A DNA stretch of 64,000 bases from Martelella alba (GTDB taxonomy: Bacteria; Pseudomonadota; Gammaproteobacteria; Enterobacterales; Enterobacteriaceae), in NCBI RefSeq assembly GCF_005217455.1, contig NZ_SZPQ01000002.1, positions 248,001 to 312,000 of the forward strand, read 5' to 3'. Below the pieces are notes generated by a model. The model was not told where the DNA came from and made no database searches. It saw only the letters and a program-made list of their open reading frames with translations. The position numbers and the translations under genes are program-made. This document shows positions 50,201 through 57,964 of the stretch, in pieces; position 1 is the stretch's first letter, and each line of letters starts with the position of its first letter.

Positions 50201-51143
50201 CGCGCCGACCCTTATCGAATTGCCGCGAGTCGAAGCGCTGACCCGCGAAGTCTTCGGCCCGGTACTGCATGTGGTGCGTTACCGGCGGGAGGCCCTCGAC
50301 GACCTGATTACGGCGATCAACAGCCGCGGCTACGGACTGACCTTTGGCCTACACAGCCGCATTGACGCCGTCGCCGAGCGGGTTATCCGCCACGCGCGGG
50401 TGGGCAATTGCTATATCAATCGCAATATGATCGGCGCGGTGGTAGGCGTGCAGCCGTTCGGCGGCGAAGGTATGTCGGGTACCGGTCCTAAAGCCGGCGG
50501 ACCGTTGTATCTCTACCGACTGCTGGCCCGGCGGCCCGACGATGGCCTGCCGGCAACATTGACCGCGCTGGGTGAAGGGGAGCCTGGTTGCCGGGAAACG
50601 CGCGCGGCGCTAACGGCGTTGATCGCTTGGACCGAAACCCGCCACGGCGCGGAACTGGCCGAGCGTTTTCGCCGGCTCGGCGAGCTTTCCCCATCCGGCC
50701 GGCAATGGATGCTGCCCGGCCCCACCGGCGAGCAAAATCTTTATTATCTGGCACCGCGCGCTCACATACGCTGCCAGGCGGACAACGATGTCGATCGGTT
50801 GACGCAACTGGCCGCGTTGGCCGCCATTGGCGCCGTCGCCCTGTGGGCCGCGACCCCCGGCGAGCGCGCGCTTCATGACGCGCTGCCGGCCGCGGTCCAA
50901 GATATGATCAGGCTGGGAGCGGCCGATAACGATAGCGTGGAAGGAGCGCTGTTTCATGGCGACGACGAGACATTGACCGCGCTGGTTCGCCGCCTGGCCG
51001 ACCGGCCCGGCCCAATCATACCCGTGCAGGCTTACAGGCGAGGCGACACGGCGATTAGGCTGGACGGACTGCTGGTGGAACGGGCGGTCAGCATCAATAC
51101 TACCGCCGCCGGCGGCAATACCGAATTAATGGCGCTGGAGTAG
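47295..51143 (+). CDS. putA: Bifunctional proline dehydrogenase / P5C dehydrogenase lacking the DNA-binding domain
   Basis: Oxidises proline to glutamate: FAD proline dehydrogenase followed by NAD-linked P5C dehydrogenase. The 1282 residues align with E. coli PutA (1320) from its residue 85 or so onward. The PRODH barrel includes RLVKGAYWDSEIKRAQ (about 379-394). The aldehyde dehydrogenase half has PWNFPLSIFLGQIAAALATG, AETGGLNAMLVDSSAL and the catalytic Cys in SAGQRCSALR (C889). The C-terminus (VSINTTAAGGNTELMALE) is complete. The N-terminal ribbon-helix-helix repressor domain of E. coli PutA is absent. No ATG or GTG exists between the in-frame stop at 47214 and the conserved region; the only candidate is a TTG at 47295 with GGAGAG nine bases upstream. 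It may be a 5'-truncated gene, poorly expressed, or a working enzyme without autorepression. Confidence 0.9.
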   Translation: MESEPDNEPAAVADDIPPPPRQTPVFRDFADALLPISPLREATLAAWRAPETALIPALLAQGRLTPAQNAAIASLAARLSAALRSADGRSARTGIAQRLLQEYALSSREGTALMCLAEALLRIPDNATRDALIRDKLSRGRWQVHRGHSPSLFVNAATWGLLLGDRILSAQEKPGLARTLSRVVARGGEPLIRQAMAAAMRLMGAEFVAGEDIAAALRHARRLETRGFRYSYDMLGEAALTDDDALAYLAAYRRAIEAIGAAAAGRGIYGGPGISIKLSALHPRYCRAQYTRVMTELYPRLVELTVLARRYDIGINIDAEETDRLTISLDLLTRLCFEPALQGWDGIGFVIQAYQKRCPQVIDELADLAGRSGHRLMVRLVKGAYWDSEIKRAQIEGAVDYPVYTRKIHTDIAYLACARRLLAQPALFYPQFATHNARTLAAIYQVAGPERYSPGQYEFQCLHGMGEALYAQVVGQTAQGGLDRPCRVYAPVGGHGTLLAYLVRRLLENGANSSFVHRIADPALPLETLLADPAAQAVNQAGGDGVVGRPHRAIALPRHLYGAKRLNAAGLDLADELCLRRLAEALTGDAAFERAEPLVAGRWCATEANTADTVFGETPVADAMTSASNAVDWRPIHNPAASRDQVGVCRDADMPDVRLALDYAGRHAADWAACPAGERAEVLNRAADSLEAQMPAFIGLLVREAGKTLAAAIGEVRETVDFLRYYASLVPHIAYGAATPLGTVVCISPWNFPLSIFLGQIAAALATGNHVLAKPAEQTPLIAARAIRVLLAAGIPPEAIQLLPGPGERVGAALAADTRVRGVMFTGSTDVARQLQKTLANRLNPDGQPVPLIAETGGLNAMLVDSSALTEQAVADIVTSAFDSAGQRCSALRLLCVQDAAADRTLAMLRGAMAEYTLGDPRRLSVDIGPVIDETARRDIETYIEAMRAAGHRVWRVNAPAGDGGGTFVAPTLIELPRVEALTREVFGPVLHVVRYRREALDDLITAINSRGYGLTFGLHSRIDAVAERVIRHARVGNCYINRNMIGAVVGVQPFGGEGMSGTGPKAGGPLYLYRLLARRPDDGLPATLTALGEGEPGCRETRAALTALIAWTETRHGAELAERFRRLGELSPSGRQWMLPGPTGEQNLYYLAPRAHIRCQADNDVDRLTQLAALAAIGAVALWAATPGERALHDALPAAVQDMIRLGAADNDSVEGALFHGDDETLTALVRRLADRPGPIIPVQAYRRGDTAIRLDGLLVERAVSINTTAAGGNTELMALE

Positions 51144-51155
51144 CGCTGCTTGGCG

Positions 51156-51665
51156 TTAAAAACTGCGCTGCCAATCGAGATATTGATCGTATTTGCGCAG
51201 CGCAATTCGATAATTGCTTTGCGCCGCGTCGGGAATATCGTCGATTAATTGTTGCGATGCGCACGGTCGCTCCAATTTATCATGAGGATAATTGCGGGCG
51301 GCCAGCATTTCATCCAGGCGACGTAGCCTTACCACATATTCACGAATTGTGCTGTGGCTCATGGCGGTCTGTTCAAATAGATATTGCTTGAAGGCTTTTA
51401 TATCAAAATAATTTGGTTCGGCATGGCAGGAAATCACGCTGCAAAACCGGCATAATGCCACCAGTTCCCGGCTTAAATTGTGCCAAAGCGTATCGTCAAT
51501 CAATTGATCCATGCCGGCGATGGCTTCTTTATTGATAATTTGCCCGCGAAAGACCAGCGTCATGCGGTCCAGGGGCTTGCCGCACTGGCAACAATGGGTT
51601 TGGCTGTGCTTGAAATCTTTTAGATAGCGGCTAAGCGGCCGTTTCTTTTCCACTTTGGCTAACAT
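51156..51665 (-). CDS. fliZ: Flagellar regulator FliZ
   Basis: DNA-binding protein that opposes RpoS at curli and stress promoters and tunes flagellar expression. The protein has 169 residues (E. coli 183). Conserved KRPLSRYLKDFKHSQTHC, LCRFCSVISCHAE, FDIKAFKQYLFEQTAMSHST and IREYVVRLRRLDEML, including the alpha-helix that mimics a sigma-factor segment. Clustered cysteines are kept. It lies about 47 nt downstream of fliA on the same strand, as in E. coli. Confidence 0.93.
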   Translation of the reverse strand: MLAKVEKKRPLSRYLKDFKHSQTHCCQCGKPLDRMTLVFRGQIINKEAIAGMDQLIDDTLWHNLSRELVALCRFCSVISCHAEPNYFDIKAFKQYLFEQTAMSHSTIREYVVRLRRLDEMLAARNYPHDKLERPCASQQLIDDIPDAAQSNYRIALRKYDQYLDWQRSF

Positions 51666-51712
51666 GTCGTTTTCCCTAGTGCTGGAATCGGTTGCCTCTG
51701 TGAGAAAGGCGG

Positions 51713-52438
51713 TCAGATATCGTTATTTAATCGCGCCCGCAAGCGTTTGATAGCCTGGCTGTGTAATTGGCTTACCCGCGATTCGCCGACCTCCAACACC
51801 GCGCCAATCTCTTTGAGGTTCAGTTCTTCCTGGTAATAAAGAACCAGGACCATCTTTTCTCGTTCAGGTAATGCGTCAATGGCTTCTATGACTTTTTCCC
51901 GCAATTTACCTTCCATGAGGACATTCAGGGGATTGGATTCCTCATAGCCCGGCATGAGATTATCGACGCTGTCCCCATGATCTTCACACCATTCGTCATA
52001 GGAAAATAACTGGCTGTTATTGGTATCCAGTAATATTTGCCGATATTCCTGCAAGCTAATATTTAAAGTCTGGGCCACTTCCTGTTCCGTGGCCGCCCGG
52101 CCAAGCTGCTGTTCGGCTTGATGGATGGCCTGAGCGACTTCTCTGGCGTGTCGCCGCACGCTGCGCGGCACCCAATCCCGGCTTCTCAGCTCGTCAAGCA
52201 TGGCGCCGCGAATGCGCTGCACCGCATAAGTGGTAAACGCCGTGCCCTGCAGGGAGTCATACCGTTCCACCGCGCTCAACAGCCCAATGCCGCCGGCCTG
52301 GAGTAAATCATCCAGTTCTACGCTGGCGGGCAGTCTGACCTGTAATCGCAGAGCCTCATGGCGGACCAGGGGAATATAGCGCTGCCAGAGGGACTGTTTA
52401 TCGATTACGCCCGTGGCAGTATACAGATCGCTCACCAT
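51713..52438 (-). CDS. fliA: RNA polymerase sigma factor for flagellar operons (sigma-28)
   Basis: Directs RNA polymerase to late flagellar promoters (TAAAGTTT-N11-GCCGATAA). The protein has 241 residues (E. coli 239). Region 2 (DDLLQAGGIGLLSAVERYD, FTTYAVQRIRGAMLDELR), region 3 (SVRRHAREVAQAIHQAEQQL) and region 4 (LKEIGAVLEVGESRVSQLHS) are visible. Two matching promoters are found for fliC and fliD in this window. Followed by fliZ. Confidence 0.97.
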   Translation of the reverse strand: MVSDLYTATGVIDKQSLWQRYIPLVRHEALRLQVRLPASVELDDLLQAGGIGLLSAVERYDSLQGTAFTTYAVQRIRGAMLDELRSRDWVPRSVRRHAREVAQAIHQAEQQLGRAATEQEVAQTLNISLQEYRQILLDTNNSQLFSYDEWCEDHGDSVDNLMPGYEESNPLNVLMEGKLREKVIEAIDALPEREKMVLVLYYQEELNLKEIGAVLEVGESRVSQLHSQAIKRLRARLNNDI

Positions 52439-52625
52439 GACTCACCCTACATTGATCCCGTTATCACCTGTATTATCCCGGTACCGGCCAAGATCAATCG
52501 CTGGAATAGTCACGCAATTACCCCTTTATTTACGTCTTGTTACCTAACTTTGCTGTTTGCTTGCAATAAAACAAATCATTAATAAACAATTACCTGCCTA
52601 TCGAGTTACTCCCTACGCCTGGTGT

Positions 52626-52650
52626 GGAAAAACCCCGCGCGAGCGCGGGG
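52626..52650 (-). terminator. Intrinsic terminator of fliC
   Basis: CCCCGCGC (52633-52640) and GCGCGGGG (52643-52650) form a perfect 8-bp stem with a two-base loop, followed on the minus strand by TTTTT. It lies 30 bp after the fliC stop. Confidence 0.88.
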
Positions 52651-52679
52651 TCGTCGGGTTTGATCGCCTTTTGGGACGA

Positions 52680-54323
52680 TTATTTCAACAGAGACAGGAC
52701 GGTCTGCGGAACCTGGTTGGCTTGCGCCAGTACCGAGGTACCCGCCTGTTGCAGAATCTGCGCCTTGCTCATATTGGACACTTCCGTCGCATAGTCGGCA
52801 TCCTGGATACGGGATTGCGCTTCGCTCAGGTTGGTGGTGGTGCTGCTCAGGTTGTCGATGGTGGAATCCAGACGGTTCTGGATGGCGCCCAGGTTGGAGC
52901 GCAGGGTATCCACTTCCGACAGGGCATGGTCCAGGGTCGCCAGGGAATCCGTGGTCGCCGGGCTGGTAATGGCCTTGGTGGAGTCGGCGGTTACCGACAC
53001 GGCGCCGGTGGAGCTGTCGATGGAGACCGTTGCGGCATAGGAGTTACCGTCTGAATCCTGGACGAAATAGTTGCCGTCGGCGTCTTCCACCAGCGTACCG
53101 CCGGTCAATGCCGAGCTGTTGTTGCCGCTGGTATCGCTGATGCTGATGGAGGTGACATCGGTGCCGTTGATCGTGCTGGCGGTGGTATCTTCACTAAAGA
53201 CACCGCCCGTCGTGGTACCGGCCGTCTTATTACCTACAGTGATAGTTGATCCATCGCTGCTGACAGACTGCGCATCATAAAGTCCATCAGACGTTTCAAC
53301 GTAATATTTACCGGAGGCATCTGTTACCAGTGTCCCCCCGGAAATCGTTTTGCCCGAGTCGTCCTTGAATGTCAGCGATGTCGGATCCGCAATAGTCGCC
53401 GTGGTACCGCCCAATGTTACAGTGGTATTGGCAGCGGTGACATCGGTTAATGTCTTATCGCTATCCGGTACGAAGCCCGTCGTACTGTCACCAGTGGTCG
53501 CACCGCTTACCTTAACGGACGTACCGTCGCTGCTGATGGAATCGACCTTGTACATGGTAGTACTGGTGCCGCTTCCGGTTTCAATATAATAGTTATTATC
53601 ATTGCCTTTCACCAGCTTACCGCCGGAGATAGCGTTGCCAGCGGAATCCGTTACCGACAACGCACTAAGATTTGCCGTTGTTTCAGTGACAGTGGTACCG
53701 CCAACCGACACCGAATCACCATCTGCAACGTCGGTTACTGTGGTCAAATCACCCACCGTCCCTGCCTTGACAGTATTGGTCTGACCCACGGTACCATTGA
53801 CATTAAACGTTCCCAGGCCCAGGGTCTTGGAATCCACCTGCTGCAAATCAATGGAAATGGTTTCGCCGTCGTTGGCGCCCACCTGAATGGACAGGCTCTT
53901 ATCCGAGCTCAATACCTTAACGCCGTTGAAATCGGTCTGCTGGGAGATACGGTCCACTTCCGACAGGCGCTGGGTGATTTCATCCTGGATGGATTGCAGG
54001 TCGCTTGAAGAGTTGGTGCCGGTTTGCGCCTGTACCGTCAGGGTACGGATGGCTTGCAGGTTATCGTTGATTTCGTCCAGCGCGCCTTCGGTGGTCTGCG
54101 CCAGGGAGATGCCGTCGTTGGCGTTGCGCGATGCCTGGGTCAGGCCGTTGATATTGGATGTCATGCGGTTGGCGATGGCTTCGCCGGCGGCGTCATCCTT
54201 GGCGCTGTTGATACGCAGGCCCGATGACAGACGTTCAATCGCTGTTCCCAGGGCGGATTGGGACTTATTCAGGTTATTCTGGGCCATCAGCGAAATGCTG
54301 TTGGTATTAATCACTTGTGCCAT
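52680..54323 (-). CDS. fliC: Flagellin
   Basis: Filament subunit exported by the flagellar type III apparatus. 547 residues. The conserved D0/D1 ends are intact: MAQVINTNSISLMAQNNLNK, RLSSGLRINSAKDDAAGEAI and ANRMTSNINGLTQASRNAND at the N-terminus; RSNLGAIQNRLDSTIDNLS to ANQVPQTVLSLLK at the C-terminus. Residues about 175-455 are a Thr/Ser/Gly/Asp-rich variable D2/D3 region containing about three diverged copies of a module. Compared with Salmonella FliC, the TLR5-contact stretch LQRVREL reads LQAIRTL, so the position of R90 is Ala. It has a sigma-28 promoter and its own terminator and is divergent from fliD. Confidence 0.97.
   Translation of the reverse strand: MAQVINTNSISLMAQNNLNKSQSALGTAIERLSSGLRINSAKDDAAGEAIANRMTSNINGLTQASRNANDGISLAQTTEGALDEINDNLQAIRTLTVQAQTGTNSSSDLQSIQDEITQRLSEVDRISQQTDFNGVKVLSSDKSLSIQVGANDGETISIDLQQVDSKTLGLGTFNVNGTVGQTNTVKAGTVGDLTTVTDVADGDSVSVGGTTVTETTANLSALSVTDSAGNAISGGKLVKGNDNNYYIETGSGTSTTMYKVDSISSDGTSVKVSGATTGDSTTGFVPDSDKTLTDVTAANTTVTLGGTTATIADPTSLTFKDDSGKTISGGTLVTDASGKYYVETSDGLYDAQSVSSDGSTITVGNKTAGTTTGGVFSEDTTASTINGTDVTSISISDTSGNNSSALTGGTLVEDADGNYFVQDSDGNSYAATVSIDSSTGAVSVTADSTKAITSPATTDSLATLDHALSEVDTLRSNLGAIQNRLDSTIDNLSSTTTNLSEAQSRIQDADYATEVSNMSKAQILQQAGTSVLAQANQVPQTVLSLLK
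52989..53702 (-). repeat. Diverged internal modules of the flagellin variable domain
   Basis: Three modules share an S-x-SISDxSG-x-x-ISGGTLV-x-D-x-x-GxYYVETSD pattern followed by a (D/S)SSDGSTVTV strand: residues about 208-275, 305-365 and 389-445. They are most obvious at ISGGKLV, ISGGTLV and LTGGTLV (residues 232, 327 and 406). Confidence 0.65.
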
Positions 54324-54407
54324 GGCATATTCCTTTTAATGAATCATCAGGGCTGAGTTAACTGTGTCGGCGTTCTCGCCGGTCGGCGCGAATGGCCGTC
54401 CCCCCTT

Positions 54408-54434
54408 GTATCGGCGACGCCCTGGCAACCTTTA
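54408..54434 (-). promoter_or_regulatory. fliC: Sigma-28 promoter of fliC
   Basis: On the minus strand TAAAGGTT (54427-54434) and GCCGATAC (54408-54415) are separated by exactly 11 bp, one mismatch in each box from the sigma-28 consensus. Confidence 0.88.
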
Positions 54435-54538
54435 GACGAAAATGCAAAATTTCCCCTCTGTTCCCCCCGGGAGCCAATGGCCGGAAATACCCACGCTAAT
54501 GCCGCTGTTTATCCCCGATGGCGCGCAAAAAAATTCGG

Positions 54539-54565
54539 TAAACTTCCTGCCGTCTGTGCCGATAA
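54539..54565 (+). promoter_or_regulatory. fliD: Sigma-28 promoter of fliDST
   Basis: TAAACTTC (54539-54546) and a perfect GCCGATAA (54558-54565) are separated by 11 bp. It lies 38 bp upstream of the fliD start. Confidence 0.88.
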
Positions 54566-54602
54566 CCGCTGTGCTTACCGTGCATGCATATGGAGAAAGA
54601 GT

Positions 54603-56063
54603 ATGACAGCAGCCATCAGCTCATTAGGCGTCGGGTCCAATCTGGATTTAAGCAGCTTGTTGGATTCGTTGCAGACAGAAGAAGAAACACGGCTTGACCC
54701 CATTACCGCCAAACAGGACAGCTATAACGCCAAGCTGACCGCTTACGGCACCTTGCAAAGCGCCCTGGAAACCTTCAGCACCGCCACCCAGGCCCTGGCC
54801 GATCCGACGCTGTACACCCAGCAGGTGGCCAGCACCAGCGATAATTTCAGTACCGATGTGGGATCCGACGCCGTCAGCGGCAGTTACAGCATCAGTATCC
54901 AGCAACTGGCCTCGGCCCAATCGCTGGTCACCAACCAGGTGTTCAGCGATACCTCCACCGCCATCGGCGCCACCGGCAGCACTGATCGCACCCTGAGCAT
55001 CCAGGTCGGCGACGGCAGCGCGGTCGATATCAGCCTGACCGACGCCCAAACCAGCCTGAGCGGCCTGCGCGACGCCATCAACAGCGCCAACGCCGGCGTA
55101 ACCGCCAGCATCGTACAATCCGGCGACAGCGGCTACCAATTGGTGGTGACCTCCAATGATACCGGCGCGGCGTCCCAAATAACCATGAGCGTCAGCGGCG
55201 ACGATACCCTAAACGCCATCCTCGGTTATGACAGCAGCGACACCGACGGCAACGCCGATTCCGGCATGACTGAAGCGGTTAAAGGCCAGGACGCGCTACT
55301 GACCGTTAACGGGATTTCCATCGATCGCAGTAGCAATACCATCAATGATGTGCCGCAGGGCGTCACCCTTACCCTGAATTCGGTGACCACCAGCACGCAA
55401 AACCTGGTGTTGCGCCAAAGCATCACCGATACGGACAAAGCCATTGACGACTGGGTATCGGCCTACAATTCCCTGCTTACCACGTTTAATACCCTGGACG
55501 CCTACACGGCGGTGGATGTCCAGTCCAGCTCGCAATCAAGCGACAACGGCCCGTTGCTGGGCGACAGCGTGCTTAGCTCGGTAAAAGATCAGATAAAAAG
55601 CCTGCTCAGCACCGCCCAAAGCAGTTCCACCTACAAGGTACTGAGTCAGTTGGGCATCACCACCAATGTGGACGACGGCACCCTGAGCGTCGATGAAACC
55701 TCGCTGATTAAAAACCTGACCGCCAACCCTTCCGCGGTATCGGACTTTTTCGTCGGCAACGGTACCACCACCGGCCTGGCCACGCAAATGGTGTCCACTA
55801 TCAACACCTTTACCTCGGACGATGGCGTTATCGCCGGCGCCGAATCCAGCGTGAAGTCCATTTTAAGCGGCCTGTCTGATCAGTATACCCAGGTACAAAG
55901 CAGCATCGATTCCGATATCGCCCGCTACAAAACCCAGTTCACGCAACTGGACGTGCTGATGTCCTCCCTCAACCAGACCAGCACCTTTCTGACCCAACAG
56001 TTCGATGCCATGAACGGGACTTCCAGCAGCAGTAGCAGTAGCAGTAGCAGCAGCAGTAGTTGA
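54603..56063 (+). CDS. fliD: Flagellar filament cap protein with poly-serine tail
   Basis: Forms the cap that folds flagellin at the filament tip. The ATG at 54603 (MTAAISSLGVGSNLDLSSLL) with GGAGAAAGAG upstream gives 486 residues; the open frame upstream contains the promoter and is not coding. The N-terminal coiled domain, central Ser/Thr-rich domains and C-terminal helix (FLTQQFDAMN) follow the family. After MNGT the chain ends in 13 consecutive serines encoded by an AGC/AGT run (56022-56060), an extension not seen in E. coli. First gene of fliDST. Confidence 0.95.
   Translation: MTAAISSLGVGSNLDLSSLLDSLQTEEETRLDPITAKQDSYNAKLTAYGTLQSALETFSTATQALADPTLYTQQVASTSDNFSTDVGSDAVSGSYSISIQQLASAQSLVTNQVFSDTSTAIGATGSTDRTLSIQVGDGSAVDISLTDAQTSLSGLRDAINSANAGVTASIVQSGDSGYQLVVTSNDTGAASQITMSVSGDDTLNAILGYDSSDTDGNADSGMTEAVKGQDALLTVNGISIDRSSNTINDVPQGVTLTLNSVTTSTQNLVLRQSITDTDKAIDDWVSAYNSLLTTFNTLDAYTAVDVQSSSQSSDNGPLLGDSVLSSVKDQIKSLLSTAQSSSTYKVLSQLGITTNVDDGTLSVDETSLIKNLTANPSAVSDFFVGNGTTTGLATQMVSTINTFTSDDGVIAGAESSVKSILSGLSDQYTQVQSSIDSDIARYKTQFTQLDVLMSSLNQTSTFLTQQFDAMNGTSSSSSSSSSSSSS
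56022..56060 (+). repeat. Serine-codon microsatellite at the 3' end of fliD
   Basis: One TCC followed by twelve AGC/AGT codons; the hexamer AGCAGT recurs in tandem. Slippage in units of three or six would change tail length without a frameshift. Confidence 0.75.
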
Positions 56064-56105
56064 GGACGGACAAAAAACGAATAAGGGAAACGCAAGGATT
56101 TTACT

Positions 56106-56495
56106 ATGTACGGTACACAGGCATACGCCGCGGTGGGACTGGAAAGCGGCGTGATGAGCGCCAGCCCGCACAAGTTGATTACGTTGCTGTTCGACGGGGC
56201 GCTTAGCGCCCTGGCCAAGGCGGATATCTATCTGGCGCAGGGCGATATCCCCGCCAAAGGCAAATCGCTATCGCACGCCATCAATATTATCGACAACGGG
56301 CTGAAAGCGGGATTGGATATGGACCAGGGTGGCGAGCTCAGCCGCAATCTCGCCGAACTTTATGATTATTTTTGCCGGCAACTTATCCAGGTCAATTTGC
56401 ACAACGACCGGGAGTTGCTAAAACGGATCCGTGGATTGCTCTGGGAAATCGCCGATGCATGGAAACAGATCTCTCCCGACAACACTCAACCATAG
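56106..56495 (+). CDS. fliS: Flagellin export chaperone FliS
   Basis: Cytosolic chaperone that binds the flagellin C-terminus and prevents early polymerisation. The protein has 129 residues (E. coli 136). The family segments YAAVGLESGVMSASPHKLIT, LLFDGALSAL and KGKSLSHAINIIDNGLKAGLD are present; the chain is all-helical. It starts 42 nt after fliD, probably on the fliDST transcript. Confidence 0.94.
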   Translation: MYGTQAYAAVGLESGVMSASPHKLITLLFDGALSALAKADIYLAQGDIPAKGKSLSHAINIIDNGLKAGLDMDQGGELSRNLAELYDYFCRQLIQVNLHNDRELLKRIRGLLWEIADAWKQISPDNTQP

Positions 56496-56632
56496 CAATG
56501 GTGACGACTTGAACAGTCTCGTGTTCCGTTTCTAATAATGGTTATCCCGACACGTCAAGGTGTGTGATAAAAGTAGCTAGAAAATGAGCAGGATTAACCC
56601 ATTGTATATGTCAAATACCTTTTAGGATAGCC

Positions 56633-57010
56633 ATGATGGATGCTTGCCCCTCCCTATTGGACCATTACCAGCAAATCCTTGCCTTGAGTGAAAATATGCT
56701 GATGATGGCGCGTGAGTCAGAATGGGATACGTTAGTTTATATCGAAGAAAAATACGTTCAGGCCGTGGCGAAAATCACCGAGCTCAATAACAGTCAAGAC
56801 AACGCCCTGCCGACGGTTATTCAGGAAAAAATCAGTCTGGTACTACGGCAATTGCTTAAAAACGAATCAGAAGTCAATCGACTGCTGCAAGCCCGGCTGA
56901 ATCAATTGCGCGAGCTGATAGGCCAATCCAACCGCCAGCAATCGGTCAATTCGACTTATCATAAATTTTCAGACCCCGCGTCGATGTTGCCGGGTGAAAT
57001 AAAAAAATAA
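56633..57010 (+). CDS. fliT: Flagellar export chaperone FliT
   Basis: Chaperone of the cap protein FliD and, in Salmonella, an inhibitor of FlhDC. The protein has 125 residues (E. coli about 121), low overall identity but the same helical layout and position. Family-like parts are ARESEWDTLVYIEEKYVQAV and LKNESEVNRLLQARLNQLRE, then GQSNRQQSV. It starts 137 nt after fliS; an ATG one codon later is an equal start candidate. Confidence 0.87.
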   Translation: MMDACPSLLDHYQQILALSENMLMMARESEWDTLVYIEEKYVQAVAKITELNNSQDNALPTVIQEKISLVLRQLLKNESEVNRLLQARLNQLRELIGQSNRQQSVNSTYHKFSDPASMLPGEIKK

Positions 57011-57473
57011 CCGTTTACCCGAACGGTAAAAATCATCCCATCCGCGGATGCATAGAGAGTAATGTGAACCTGCCGCAGACATGATGCTTGCATAACCCGC
57101 AGGCATCTATGCCCGGTCCTGGCCCGCCGCGATGCCCAACCCGCCCCGCACAAGCCCTCTTCCCCCTCGTGCCGCGCCTTATGGCCATCCCCCTACTTCG
57201 ATGCGCGTTAGGCATCCTCTCCGTGGCGGTACACACAGCGCGTGGCACGACAAGCGAATCGCCATGCTTTACATCGCCGCTTTATTGACGGCGTTCGCCG
57301 CCCCGGCGCCGGCGCCTTCGCATCTGGGGAAGTGAAACCGGCCCCAGCGGGCGGAAAACAATAACCTCGCCTATACTCGTGATACTTCACGTTGCCGCTT
57401 TATCGGCCGCGAGGCAACGCGAAATCGCTTGACGAAACAGTCAACCATGTCGGGATAACGCAGGAGGATGATC
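57011..57473. other. fliT downstream gap with repeat copy D
   Basis: No supported gene. ACCGTT/AACGGT arms right after fliT form a small hairpin with T-rich sequence only on the minus strand. A dispersed-repeat fragment lies at 57372-57411, and the ribosome site of the next gene (AGGAGG) closes the gap. Confidence 0.45.
57372..57411 (-). repeat. Dispersed repeat, copy D (right-end fragment, inverted)
   Basis: TATACTCGTGATACTTCACG followed by TTGCCGC is the reverse complement of the right end seen in copies A, B and E. Confidence 0.65.
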
Positions 57474-57728
57474 ATGTACAATAAAGCCAGAGACAAAGCG
57501 GAGACATTGGCGGGCAAGGTTCAAAAGGCATCGGGGCGCGCCACGGGCGATTGCGCGTTGCGCCTGGAAGGAAAACTCCGTAAACACGCGGCCCAGGCTT
57601 GCGAATGCGTGAATGACTGCATGGCGACGCTTAAGCGCAAAACCGCCGATGATCCGGTTTCCGCGCTATTGATTGCCGGCGGCGTGGGATTTCTGCTGGC
57701 CAAAGTACTCGGTCCCCGTCGCCGCTAA
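57474..57728 (+). CDS. CsbD-like small protein with C-terminal membrane anchor
   Basis: 84 residues from the ATG at 57474, spaced 6 bp from AGGAGG; another ATG at 57468 directly abuts the Shine-Dalgarno and is less likely. Residues 4-36 (KAETLAGKVQKASGRATGD, LRLEGKLRKHAAQ) resemble the CsbD general-stress motif. Residues about 58-80 (DDPVSALLIAGGVGFLLAKV) form a membrane anchor followed by GPRRR, as in YqjD/ElaB (DUF883) proteins. The combination suggests a membrane-tethered stress protein. It contains three cysteines in the middle. Function not established; not a flagellar component. Confidence 0.7.
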   Translation: MYNKARDKAETLAGKVQKASGRATGDCALRLEGKLRKHAAQACECVNDCMATLKRKTADDPVSALLIAGGVGFLLAKVLGPRRR

Positions 57729-57760
57729 CAGGCTTTGGCGGGCCGCTCGCACGGCATCGG

Positions 57761-57964
57761 TCACACGGCGAGTAGGCCGATGGCGACCCCGATGAAAAAA
57801 CGCCGGGCAGGGTCCGGTTCGCGTTCTTGCTCGCCGGCGAGATAAGCCAACAGATTCGCCGTCTGTATGTATTGTCCTTGCCGGTGCAATGCCAATACCG
57901 CGCGTCCGACAATTTGCTCAATGACATCATGGGTGTGCTGCAATGCCTGTTCGGTTACATCCAT
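57761..57964 (-). CDS. Small YmgB/AriR-like protein (tentative)
   Basis: 67 residues: MDVTEQALQHTHDVIEQIVG then AVLALHRQGQYIQTANLLAY and LAGEQEREPDPARRFFIGVA. The spacing of a short helix, Gly-Gln-x-Ile, Asn-Leu-Leu and a Glu-x-Glu-x-Asp helix start resembles the biofilm/acid-resistance regulators YmgB/AriR, small dimeric DNA-binding proteins. Identity is suggested by pattern only. Converges on the CsbD-like gene. Confidence 0.5.
   Translation of the reverse strand: MDVTEQALQHTHDVIEQIVGRAVLALHRQGQYIQTANLLAYLAGEQEREPDPARRFFIGVAIGLLAV

Noticed and set aside
57088-57335. Pro/Arg/Ala-rich frames of 60-70 codons after fliT
   Set aside because: Low-complexity composition and no initiation signal.
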